From the NCBI GenBank assembly GCA_021234155.1, contig JAJEKV010000103.1, forward strand, positions 3,226,001 to 3,290,000: a stretch of 64,000 nt of DNA, given 5' to 3'. The first letter of the stretch is position 1, and every line of letters starts with the position of its first letter. The notes under the pieces were generated by a model that saw only the letters and a program-made list of their open reading frames with translations, was not told the origin of the DNA and made no database searches. Positions 40,393-51,635 of this stretch are shown here, one piece after another. The position numbers and the translations under genes are program-made. Origin of the DNA: Isoetes taiwanensis (Eukaryota > Streptophyta > Lycopodiopsida > Isoetales > Isoetaceae).

Positions 40393-41030
40393 AGACAAAA
40401 TTGCTTTTGATCAATCCCACATTATGAACGGTTATGAACAATCTATTCTGTTCTTTGCTAGCAAATTGTACGTTAAGTTATTTATATTGATGTACCATAA
40501 ATATTAAATTCATCAAATTCATCGATAGGACTACTCCCATCGTGCAAGCCTACGTAAGTTGGATAATGAATTTCTTTAATTGAAAGAATGTCAAACTAAT
40601 CCTTCATTATGGTATTATTTTAGCGATTGCAATCTAACCATGTTATATTGGTCCCCTACAAACTTAGCTGCAATTTTCAATATGCAATCCAGCTTAACAT
40701 GTAACCCTTGAAATGGTAATCATGTAACACTCAAGGAAGCATCAAAGGTCAAGGATGCACTCGAACTCAATGTACAAACTCATGTTCATGTATATATTAA
40801 AAGGAGACGTTCTCGATTATTATCGGATGTTTTTATCTTGTTTTATGGACCATTGATATGGGGAATATTCTCAGATCAAGGGCCTCTAATTTTTTTGTAC
40901 GTGAACCGCACGAAAGTTTCAATGGCGCCTTGAAATTAACAAAAACTAGTTGTACGTCACAAAATATCTACAATCCAAAGCTTTGCAGCATAATTTCTTG
41001 TCAGAAGATAGCAAAAGCGGAGAAGGGAAG
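40393..41030 (+). repeat. Segmental repeat, copy B (right part)
   Basis: Matches 27028-27660 of copy A with a few per cent difference and small indels. It ends where both copies lose similarity, after AGATAGCAAAAGC.GAGAA. Confidence 0.9.
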
Positions 41031-41079
41031 AGTCATTTTGCTCATCTCACATGCTCCCTAAATGAAAGAGCACATATTA

Positions 41080-41321
41080 AAACCATATAGCCATGAACAT
41101 TACAAATCAATAAACAATAAAATATTAAGATAAAAACATATAAAACATATATAATATAATAGACATTAAATATAAACCATACAACCATGTAAACATATTA
41201 TATGTCAATTTACCATAACCATATGTCAATTATCATAACCATATAAACTTATAACCATATAACATTAAATATAAACCATATAAACATATAACCATATGTC
41301 AATTATCATAACCATACATAT
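41080..41321. repeat. AT-rich degenerate minisatellite
   Basis: Variants of ATAACCATATAAACATAT and ATATGTCAATTATCATAACC are repeated many times. Confidence 0.8.
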
Positions 41322-41372
41322 AACTACAAGAAATTTATCGCGGCGGCCTTGCGGCCGCCGCGAACATTTCTC
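41322..41372 (+). mobile_element. Possible CACTA-type transposon end with GC hairpin
   Basis: AACTACAAGAAATTT resembles the CACTACAAGAAA terminus of plant CACTA elements with the first base changed. It is followed by a perfect 11-bp stem (TCGCGGCGGCC, loop TTGC, then the complement; 41339-41364), a common subterminal pattern. The matching other end was not found, so this may be a solo remnant. Confidence 0.4.
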
Positions 41373-44300
41373 TTCTCCAACCCGCTGCAAAAGAAGTTTT
41401 GTGCTAAGTCGAATAGATCTCAATTCTGGACATCCTTGAGATGCGACGATAGAGATGTATGTTGATTGCAGTTCACGTACTGTGAGGCAAGTCAAGACAT
41501 GCCTGTTCGGTCTAGAGTGCCCAACATAGAATATTTCCCATAAACTACTGCAATCTAACGGTCTCGAAAAAATTTAGAACACGCGAAATGATAATACGTT
41601 CCACAAATAATGGAATATTACAAACTGCCTATATGTAGAGATGAGACAAATAGTATGTAGATTTCAAAGTTAGTTGTTTGTGTACATTCTCATCATTTGC
41701 AAACATTAAGGGACATGGGTTTTTGTTCAATACCTTAAATTTTAAAAGTTGACAAATGTTCAATTGTTCGGGCATGGACTCCTCAAACAAAAACATTGTA
41801 GTTGATAAAAAACAAACCTATACATTTTTTTGTTCTTCTCGTTTGCATTTTTCATTTTATTAATGGTCCTTGGTTCAATCTTTGAGTTTTTGTTAAAAGA
41901 GATGTTATCATCGATTTAGGAGTTAACTAGAGGTATATGGAGAAATTTGTAAGTATGGTGCTGGTTTTTGTCCACTTGTACTTTGAAACATGGTCTAAAA
42001 TTTTCAAGCCAATCAGTCCATCAGAAAATGCATTTAGAAGGCAAAACATTTTGGTTGATATGGGCCTTTTTTTCCTTTTTGTTAGCTAGTTTATTCTATT
42101 CCACAAAGTCATCTCCACATTCTATTGTTACTATAAGATCTCTCCATGTTGTTAGAAACATCCACTTTTATATGAAGTTGTTGCTTAAGTCTTTCGTGGT
42201 CTAGTCTAGTTAGAGTAGTTGTTGGGGATTTCTAGTATTCAACAGTATTGTTCAAGTTTAGTTTTAGGAATTTTCGTCACGTGCTTCAAATTTTCATTTA
42301 ATATATGATTTTTGACATCCATCAGGGTTAAGCTGGATGCCACTTGAATACTTGATTGACTTCCGACTTTTGGTCGCTAAGAGAGGGTCAAACATCAAAG
42401 AAGATTGTGGAACATGCACATGGATGAGCATGTAGATTAATTGGTTGACTTATACAATTGTTTTAGAATCTTATGAAAAGTGTCAAGTAATAATCTAACA
42501 TTCCTTGTGATCCAAACATGTGCCCTAAACATTTAACTAGCAAATGATTTAGAGACCTTGCCTCTGCCTTGATCAAAGTGAACTTACGCAATTTGATATT
42601 CGAAAAGGAACATACAACATATCTTATACCATTTTATCAACATTCTAAATTATTATGTTTGAATAAATGACCCTTTCTACTACGATTACGGCAATCTACA
42701 TATCTTGATACTACTGTGCATTCATCGGAATCTAAAGCGGATGGGTTGGCTCCATACCTTAAGAGCAACAACGACAATCTCCTCACGGCCCCATATATGA
42801 TGCTCTGTGAAGATAAAAAAAAAGTTCACAAGCTCTTAGGCTGAAATACCTCGGACTTTGCCGCCTTGCTCACTGCGCAGATTGCAAAACCTTTTATCTT
42901 GTTCTCATTACGCTCTATCATTTGGCTATCCACAAGAGAGATAGTTACACTATTATATTAAAAGTCCTTTGTAAGTCGGGCATCTCCATCTTCCTTTGCA
43001 ATGTGGTACCACGACCACCTCATAATGGAGCCTCATAATTTGTACTGTAAATAACCTTATTAGCGGAAGAATGGTGAACATAATCTCTGTGTTCACATTT
43101 TTTTCAAAGCATTTCTGTCGGATGCTTACCTCGATTCTCAAAATCCTTCATCCAACTAGACTGCACTATCCCATCCCGCCACCATATCCATCGATTTCCA
43201 AAGGCATAAAAAATAAGTACATGTCTTCATTCTCAGACCTGCCTATATGCATAAAAAATAAGTGCATGCTTTAATTCTCAGATCTGCCTATATGCCCTGT
43301 TTGTGAAACCAAGCGGTTGTTCTTCTTTTTGGCTTTTTTTTTCTTTTTTGTGTTTGGATTTAAGAACTCAACCCAACAATCGATGAGTTTATACACAACT
43401 TTGGGTCTATAAACCCGCGAATTGCAGAGGTCAATCTCGATCTCTCGAGGTCCAAATTTTGCACAACTGCTTTCAATCTAAGTAATAGACACATGCGATT
43501 AGCCTCCGCAAAAGGAGTTCGTGTGTCGGGTTCTAAAGGCACTAACAAAGCAGATCTATTTTTACTCCCAAGTTTAAACCAGATTCCTTGCAATTTGAGC
43601 TCTGCCCGACTTTGCCCGGAGGAGTTGGCATTAAGTGACTTCGGCGAGAAATCAATAGGTAAGAGGTTCACGAATGCCTAAGAATTTTAATGTAGGAGCT
43701 CAATTTCTCCATAGTAAGATCTCTAACCTGTATTTTTGTGCGAATCAAGCTTTCGATTATGCTCCCACGACTTTCTCACGCCTCGTACCCAAATCGAAAT
43801 ACACTAGGAAACAATTAAACTTTAAATTGATGCTTGAAATCATAGCTAGCAAAAAAACTACCGATTCAGGTAATTTGAGCAAAAGCGAGGCGGATTCAAG
43901 AGCGGGGGCTTCAAGCGTTAGTGTTTCTTTGGAGGAGGGCGGTGTAATCACGGGAGCCCTTATCCTTAGCGCCCACCGATGCCATCTATAACCTATTCAA
44001 CGGCAACCACCATGGTTTCCGGCGGTGCTCGATGCTTATTGTGAAAAAACAAAACAAATTTGCCCATAATCTTGCCATAGCCATAGCTTTTCCATCCGAC
44101 CACCGTTTAAGACGATTCAGTTTGCTTGCATGTAAATGCCTTCGTATGCGGCGGTAGTGGATCTGGCTTCCTTACAGAGGAAGAAAGCAGAAGACGTTGT
44201 CGGTTGCTTGCAAAGGAAGCAATTCGCTGGATTAGAGGAACCCATTGAACGGCAGCGGAGAATGGACGGCCCAGATCAGTGCCCTGGTGACACGAATATT

Positions 44301-44400
44301 CCAGGGCACCAACCAAGCAGAGTTATATATGTTTAGATAACATTAAAAACGTAAATATTAAAACTATAACATTTTACCATAGAATGTATAAAACTTACTC
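41373..44400. other. Intergenic, no gene recognised
   Basis: About 3 kb without a supported gene. Open stretches near 43360-43990 on both strands look unlike any known protein. Nothing else was identified. Confidence 0.5.
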
Positions 44401-44421
44401 CACATAAAATATTTTATTGTG

Positions 44422-44487
44422 GCCACGTGGCATTTCGTCAGCGACTGCTGACGTGGCCACGTCAGTAGTCTGCACACCCACGTCACG
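44422..44487. promoter_or_regulatory. Cluster of palindromic ACGT (G-box/C-box) elements
   Basis: GCCACGTGGC (44422-44431) is a perfect G-box palindrome. CTGACGTGGCCACGTCAG (44448-44465) is a perfect 18-base palindrome with two TGACGTGG half sites. A third CCACGTCA lies near 44480. Such ACGT cores are typical bZIP/bHLH sites. The cluster sits about 230-500 bases before the candidate starts at 44693 and 44962, with a pyrimidine-rich leader-like stretch between. Confidence 0.6.
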
Positions 44488-44961
44488 GATGGCATGGCAT
44501 GCACGTGCGAGCCATTCATTATGGCACTTTTACGAGGTTCGAGGGTGCAGCCAGAAATAACTGCACTCTCTTCCCTCCCCGACCGATTCATCCTCCCCTG
44601 TTTTCTCAAAATCCTGTGTCCTTCGTCCTCCTCTGTTCTCTCGAAGTCTCGAACTCCTGCTAGGCGATCGAACTCCTGCGACTTGATCTTATGACGGCCG
44701 CCTGGTCGACGAATCGTGACGCATCCAGCGCCGAGGTTTTCGCGCAGATTGAGAACTCCAAAGGCCGCTATTGTCTAAGAAGAAAGTAGGTTCTTTTCTG
44801 TAAGTTTTTAGCACTATTTTTATTCGATATCCTTTACTGTATTCTTACTTACACCTTTCTTTTATAGTATTTAGAGGATCTTACTATCCCCTGATACAAT
44901 TTCCAGCCCAACAAATCCCTATTCTCGATTTGCAAGTGCCTGTGTAAGCAAGGAATCAGAC

Positions 44962-45606
44962 ATGGAAGCTGCCTCTTCTTCCAGCAAATCTGCCAGGTAC
45001 GTTCTTTCCTTATGTTCTCTGTTTTTTTCACTGTTTCACTCTTTTTCACATCTTCTTTTCACTGTTTTCTATTTTGTTTTTCTTGGAAAGCCAGTTACGA
45101 GTTCTTTGTTTGTATTGTTTAATTGAATACCATTTATACATAACTAAGATTAGGGACAACCAACCGAAATAGAAATCCTCCAAAGACAGGTGATAGGATG
45201 AAAGAAATTGCATATAGCAAGCATAAAAAAAAAAAAACTATGCATGTTTCATTGCACAGAGCATTTCTAACACCTAATTCAATTCATCAGGTTATGTAGC
45301 TTAGAGCATTGCGCAGAGCTTTCTAACTCATAGTACATCCTCCCCTGCAGGAAAGGTGCAGTCTACACCCTACAATCGCGAGTCGAGAATGCCTCAGACA
45401 GCCAACACGTCTTTTCTCGACCCGAGAGTCGAGAATGCCATAGCCATCTAACGCTTACGGTGCATTCTCCGATTGTGGGTCTTGAGGGTGCCTCGGCCTT
45501 GATCGAGCCACTCTCCTTCGAACCATCTTCCTCGAATATTGCGAAGGGGAGGGGCTCGGACTGGGTTGAGGCCTCTGCAACTAACCACAGGGGAATGCAT
45601 CCTTAA
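44962..45606 (+). CDS. Candidate small spliced gene, unknown protein
   Basis: A start at 44962 (MEAASSSSKSA) runs to 44996, then GTACGT, a 354-base intron and TCCCCTGCAG. Exon 2 (45351-45606) stays open to a TAA, giving about 96 residues. An upstream acceptor (TTTCCAG/CCCAAC, about 44906) and a short ORF at 44693 suggest an additional 5' exon. The protein has no recognised domain, and exon 2 lies partly in the palindrome-bearing tandem repeat, so the open frame could be chance in GC-rich DNA. The promoter-like cluster upstream is the main reason to keep it. Confidence 0.3.
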
Positions 45607-45884
45607 GGCGCGTTGGCTGCTTTCTCGACTGGGGAGTCGAGAAGGCAATGTGGAGACCTTAATCGACATTCGCAGTTGACCTGCCCAAGCTCGTGCATTC
45701 TCCTGTTACGGTTCGCAGAGGCTCCACCCAGTCCGAGCCACTCTCCTTCGAACCATCTTCCTCGAATATTGCGAAGGGGAGGGGCTCGGACTAGGTGGAA
45801 GCCTCTATGACTAAACACAGGGGAATGCATTTGAACTGCATCCCCAAGGCGCGATGGTTGCTTTCTCGACTCGCGAGTCGAGAA
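45376..45884. repeat. GC-rich tandem repeat carrying four copies of a palindrome
   Basis: About 235 bases are repeated twice (shared phrase GAACCATCTTCCTCGAATAT at about 45520 and 45750). Palindrome copies lie at 45376-45389 (right half only), 45414-45435, 45622-45643 and 45863-45884. The last is a perfect 22-base palindrome (TTCTCGACTCG plus its complement); the middle two have altered centres. Confidence 0.85.
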
Positions 45885-45885
45885 G

Positions 45886-46374
45886 GCCTGCAGGAACTTT
45901 ACATTCAAGTAAAAACATGTCTGTCCAGGATGTCGCTGCTGCAAAGGCTCGTCTAAAAGGAATTGCGCATGGTAGTCTGAAACTGAATTGTCTCTGAGAC
46001 AGAAGCGAAAGAGACCTGGAAGTGCCACAACTGCATCTGCATTCCACTCCTGCCAGACTCAACATCCATATCCTTATGTGATGTTATGAGAAGATTGTGC
46101 AGCTTACGTGGTTGTTTTGCCATTAAAAGAGGCTGTAGTGGAAACTTCAGTGCTCTTGCATGATCCTTTTCAAAATATCCTACATATGTTGTAAAAGAGT
46201 TATCTGGGAATTAAAAGGTCGCATTTTCATCAGAAATACCTTGTATACAGAAGATCCTCCCAGTATGGTAGAGCTATGTAACAATAACACAATCATTCAT
46301 CTCCGATACATCCATTAAGCCACATGTTGTCTCCAGCGCTTTTTTACTTTGATAATTTAAACTGCTTCCTCTAT
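45886..46374 (-). mobile_element. Inverted copy of the segmental repeat, distal piece
   Basis: The reverse complement matches about 30185-30665 (and 24075-24540). It includes a LINE-like open stretch (ALPGLFRFCLRDNS, DEPLQQRHPGQTC). It is cut off at the palindrome on its left and by the 5.2-kb insertion on its right. Confidence 0.85.
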
Positions 46375-46639
46375 CGACATTCCTAGGATGGGTCCTATGA
46401 GACAGACAAGTTGGCCGAAGAGGAATCTATCTCAAAAGGGCTAGACAAAAGAAGATAACTAGGGGAAAGGGCAGAGCAACCAAAATGAGGAAAGCGCAAA
46501 GAAAGATGACCAGAATAGAGCAGGCAACTGGGAAACAAAAAAGGCTAGACAAAGCGAATCAGAACAAAGGCTATGATAAAAGAGGCACTAAGAAGGCAAA
46601 GAACTATGGCGAGCCATGAGATGAGGCGAACAAACAAAG

Positions 46640-49600
46640 GAGTCCAGACGCCAAGACGTCTCAAGAAGGACCAAGACGTTTTGAAAGGATAAGAGAAAGA
46701 AGGAAAATTACGAGTAAAGGACCAAAGAGACGAACCAAACATAAGGATAAAATAATGGGAAGATGAAGGGATCGCGAACAAAGGAACAGAGTACATAAGG
46801 ACAACATAGTGAATGTCACATAATGCAAGGTCGCATAACGCAAATATCTGACGTAGGGGCAACCACAAGAAACATTGAGGAAAAAGCGAGAATAGGCCCT
46901 CGAAGACCTTCATGAGAACAACTGAAAATTACGGGAAGCAGCATGCATAGATCTATCAAGAAGGACCAAGACGTTTCGAAAGGATAAGTGAAGGAAGGAA
47001 AATTACGAGTAAAGGACCAAAGAGACCAACCAAACATAAGGATAAAATAATGGGAAGATAAAGGGATCGTAACAAAGGAACAGAGTACATAAGGACAACA
47101 TAGTGAATGTCACATAATGCAAGGTCACATAACACAAATATCTAACGTAAGGGCAGCCACAAGAAACACTGAGGAAAAAGCGAGAATAGTCGAAGACCTT
47201 CATGAGAACAAACTGAAAAATTACGGGAAGCAGCATGCATAGATCTAGCGAATATATACAATAGCACCATAACCAAAAACATGATTCGCATAATCATAAC
47301 ACTAGAACATACGACCAAAAAGAGCATCAAACCTACCAATCATGATGTTGGAAACAAGAGCCCTAGAATATGAAATACCAGTGAAGTAATCTCGAAACAC
47401 CAGAAAAAGCTAAAGCAGATATAAAACATGCAACCACGGAATACTAGAGGATAACGCTTTTCAAAGGAAAGGAAAAACTCAAAATGATATGAACTCAAGA
47501 AAGAACACCCATGTCCCAAACGACCCATGTAAAAAGAGATACTAATAATGTAAAAACAACAGAAGAAACGATTTACGTAAAAACAGGCAAACGAGCCAGA
47601 AGAACCTAAGGAATAAAGGACGAGACTCTTAAAATAGCGAAAAGGTGTCATGAGATAAACCTCCATAACATAACAAAATCAACATGCACTAGTAAACCAT
47701 AGTGACAATTGTAAACCGCAAAAGAAATTCGAGGAGATAACAATCTATTACTAAAATACCAGTAAAACCATGGAAAAGTGACAAAAGACAACTAGAACAA
47801 CAGAAGCACGTAACGCCTAGAGGCAAATGTGGAAGCATGTAATGGCAATACATGAATGAGATAAACCCGAAAAGCAAAGGTCAAAAAGAGAAATAAGAGA
47901 ACTGTGACAGTGGCAAAAAGGGGTATGCGAGGCAGTAGGGCACAAATAACTAATAGGATTGAAAAAACACAACGCATGTCGGAGAGTAAGAAGAACCATA
48001 TTATCAAAGGTGACAAAAAGGGGCAACATGGAGCAATAAAAACGGAAGGAGTAACGGAAGTTGAGGAATCCAACGAAAAAACATGAAATAAAGGAAGACA
48101 AGAGACAATGGGGCTAAACATGCTCCTACCAGGCCAAACACCTCAAACATAAAAAGCCAGAAACAATCGAGCAATGATTGTGAACTCATGATACGAGGAA
48201 AATAGAATGAGCGAAACTCAAAGAAACAAATCAATGTGCGCAAAACGAACAATATCGAAAATACGAATCAACACACATAAGATACTTAAAGAAAGATAAT
48301 TGTGCCAATATACACAAATAAACTAGATGTCGAACTACATAATTGAGAAGTTATGCTAATATGCTTGCAAGAGTCGACTATGAGATCAAAGAGAGTATGT
48401 GGCAAAGAAATCGACTATGACATCAAAGAGAATATGCTCGCAGAGAAATTAGAAATAACTGATTTAAAAACCCATTGTAAACCTGCATGCGAGAAGTGGA
48501 TATGGGATCAAAGAAAGCATGCTTGCAAACAAACCTGACTAAGGCTGCCAAAACCCTGAGAAATAAGACCTTTGTGTATACGCACAACAATGCTCCTAGA
48601 TGATCCGTATGGAAACCAAAGACGCTTCAAGAGGGTACGTGAGGGAAAATAGGAGGAACAAGGAGTGTGGATCAAGAGATAAGGATCAACATGCAATACA
48701 AGGAGACAAACAAGATAAATGGTGAAAAGAACAAGAAAATAAAGGGATCGTGAACAGAGAACAGCATAGGGACAACATAGTTAAAGTCACATAACGTAAG
48801 GACGTATAATGCAACGCCAAACAAGCCCACAAAGGCAACCATGAGAGAAACCTGAGGAAAGAGCAAGAACAGGCCCTCAAAGACCTCCATGAGCAAGAGC
48901 TAAGAAGCTATAGAAAGGAGCATGCACCGATCTAGCGAATACATACGACCAACACCATAACCGAAAAAACAATTTGCACAGTCGTAACACCAGAACACAC
49001 AGGAAAAAGAGCATATACCCTACCACATTAACGTTGGAAACAAGAGCCATAATACCGGAGAAAGTATTCACAAGGGACCAGAAAAAATGCCAAAGGAGAC
49101 ATCGAGCAAGCATCCACGGAGTACTAGAGGATAACACATTCCAAGGGAAAGGAAACACTCATGACGATATGAAAAGAAAGAACATCCATGTCCAAAACGA
49201 CCCCTAAGAAAGATACTAATAATGCAAAAACAATAGAAGAGACGATTTACGTAACCAACAAATTAGCTAGGCGAGTCTAAATGGAAAAAGAAGGAGGACG
49301 CGACTCTCAGAAAAAATGAAATGACGCTACGGGGCAAAACCCCCATCGCATGACAAAAAAGGTCAATATGCGCTAGTAAACCATAGCGACAATTGCACAC
49401 TGGAACATATCAAAGAATATGAAGAGATAGCATTCTATAGAACGAAAACATGCCGGTAAAACCATAGAAAGTTGTTAAGTAAGTTCATCTATTGGAATTA
49501 GCGAGAAAAACCATGAAATAGAGCATACTATAGGACATGCACAATAATTCATGACAAGAGTGAGAACCAAGATAGCATGTTCATAAGGTGGACAAGATGC

Positions 49601-49900
49601 AGAGGACGACTCGAACAAAAGGAGCATGTGATGCTTAGAGACAAATGTGGAAGATAAATCTGAAAGCATAAAAAATAGAAGATATCCAAATGAAACAAGC
49701 GAAGTACTGAGATACATGGAAGGAAATGTAAAGCAAAAAGAAACTCGATCATATGAGCAAACGAGGTTAAAAGAGCAAGATGACCATAGGAGTGGCTTGG
49801 AAAAATCTGTGTAACCCAGATAAATTAGAATATGAGATAACCATAGGGGCTAAGAAATTATATGTATAAGGGCTAAGAAATTATATGTAAACACGTAGAA
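46640..49900. repeat. Diverged direct repeats inside the nested element
   Basis: A unit of about 300 bases with GAAGACCTTCATGAGAACAA and GGGAAGCAGCATGCATAGAT occurs near 46655-46950, 46960-47250 and, more diverged, 48600-48930. A longer copy relation with offset about 1685 links 47340-47700 to 49025-49385 (phrase ACTAGAGGATAAC). Confidence 0.75.
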
Positions 49901-50399
49901 ATAAGAAAACCTGTGGGGAAGCCTGCAACTGAAACAAACAAGAATAAAAGGCCGAGCAACCGGACACTAACAAGGCGGAAAGGAGAACGACGAGTCAAAA
50001 GATGAGATGAACAAATGAAGGAGAGATGACAATCAGAAAAAACTAAGACAAGTGAGACCAAAAGAGGTAAGGAAAAGAGAAGTGAGACAAAAAGAGGTAA
50101 GGAAAAACTGCGAGACGAAAAAAGACAAACAAGAAAGCAAACGTAATGCTTTGGATGACATAGTTTTGGGATCACAGAAGAGAGGAAGAAAGCATAAAAA
50201 ATGCAAGACATCCAGACAAAAACATGGGATAGCGAGAAAGAAACCCGATAAGCAGCGAGAATAGAAGAACCCCACCTATCATGCCAAAACAAGACTAGGC
50301 AGGAACCATGTATATAGGGAACTACATGGGCATATGCAAAAACCTAGACCATGCTAACCAAAACCAAGGAAATTTGAAATACCGAATAGTGGGATGCCA

Positions 50400-51446
50400 C
50401 GACCCGGTATCCCCCTCCCAAAGCAAAGAACGCAGAGGTCGCGGAGCTCTGCCGCTTCGTGCAAATATGGGCAGCAAAAATTGATCGCACCCAGCGAAGA
50501 TCATCGCCTCAGGCTGGACCTTGATCATCTTAGCACAGAATTGACTCAGATATATTCTGCAAAGCACTGATTGAGTCGAGCAGATAGAAAACAAACCGGC
50601 CCTCCAGGCAGGAAGATACCAGAGAGCCAAGAAAACTCAAACCTATACAAACCGACAGCACCCAATAATTCGGAGCAGAGATAGCCGACTGGAGAATCTA
50701 AATTTGAGGCATGCCAAGCCCGTTCAAACCAACGCCAGATGTTCCCCAAACAGCAGATCTGCATAAAACAAAAACCAACAGCAACCCAATCCAAATCGAA
50801 GTTGGGCTATATGCCCCAAAGGCAGAAACTGAGGCAAAGAAATGGCAATCAGAGCTGCTTATTGCAACAGCGAAGTGCATGAAATACAAGTCCCAAGAAC
50901 CACAACTGAAAAAACTCACCGTCCCAGTGATCAAGAGATCCAAAACTTGTATACCGGCTGCAACCCAACACTGTGAACCATGAATAGCCCAACCCATGGG
51001 TCGCCCATCCTAAGCGGGCGCGGAGCTCTGCCGCTTCAGCAAACTGGGCAGGCGACTGGCCAAACGCAGCAAAGAGCATCGCCTTAAACTGGATGGGGAT
51101 CATACTAGCACGGATTGACTCAGATTAGAATCTGCAAAGGATCGATTGACTCGAACAGCACATCCTGGATGTAGATAGGGAACAAGCCGGCCCTGCAGAA
51201 GGAAGATACCAGAGAACCAAGAAAAAACAAACTGAAAATACCCAAAAATCCAGAGCAAAAGTGGCCGACTGGAGGATCTGAATCCGAGGCACACCAAGCC
51301 CGCTCAATCCAAACCCCAGATGCTTTCCCAATCAGACCGCCGCAGGGATCGCCTACCATGGAAACCATGGATCGCCCATCCTGAAACCCAGCACTATGAA
51401 TCATGGATCGCCCACCGTGGAAACCATGGATCGCCCATCCTGAAAA
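50400..51446. repeat. Second set of direct repeats inside the nested element
   Basis: GCGGAGCTCTGCCGCTT and its surroundings occur at about 50440 and 51010. A short tandem repeat with CCATGGATCGCCCATCCTGA lies at about 51356-51446. Confidence 0.75.
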
Positions 51447-51605
51447 CCTTGGACCATCAACGCTTCATGAGAAGGGAGCAAACTTGAGGAGCCAAAGAAG
51501 AGAGAACAGGAAAGGGAGCTCAAGAGAACGCCGATGACTAGAAATGAGACAAGAGGCTGAATAAATAGGAGACGTGAAGGAGAACGTCCCCATCCAAGGA
51601 ATGTC

Positions 51606-51631
51606 GGTTCTATTGCTGCCACAATAGAACC
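51606..51631. repeat. Perfect 10-bp-arm hairpin at the edge of the nested element
   Basis: GGTTCTATTG, loop CTGCCA, then CAATAGAACC. It lies between the inverted end of the nested element and the resumed host repeat at 51636. Confidence 0.9.
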
Positions 51632-51635
51632 GTGG

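Larger units (their letters stand above)
46375..51606. mobile_element. Nested 5.2-kb non-coding element with short inverted ends
   Basis: It splits the inverted repeat copy: sequence on the two sides (46374 leftward, 51636 rightward) is continuous in copies A and B. The ends are near-perfect inverted repeats, CGACATTCCTAGGATGGG (46375-46392) and the complement of CGACATTCCTTGGATGGGG (51588-51606). The inside is purine-rich on the plus strand and built of direct repeats. No transposase or polymerase frame is visible, so it would be non-autonomous. Class is uncertain (TIR DNA element or a LARD-like derivative). Confidence 0.6.

Noticed and set aside
43360-43991. Open frames on both strands of about 100 codons
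   Set aside because: No recognisable motifs, splice context or repeat family; likely chance.
46545-50300. Many minus-strand frames rich in Phe, Leu and Cys in the nested element
   Set aside because: Strong purine bias of the plus strand gives hydrophobic antisense text. The frames repeat with the internal repeats and show no transposase, RT or membrane-family motif.
51588-51635. Canonical Helitron end at the nested element
   Set aside because: A hairpin is present but no CTRR terminus, no A/T target and no TC start; inverted ends argue against it.
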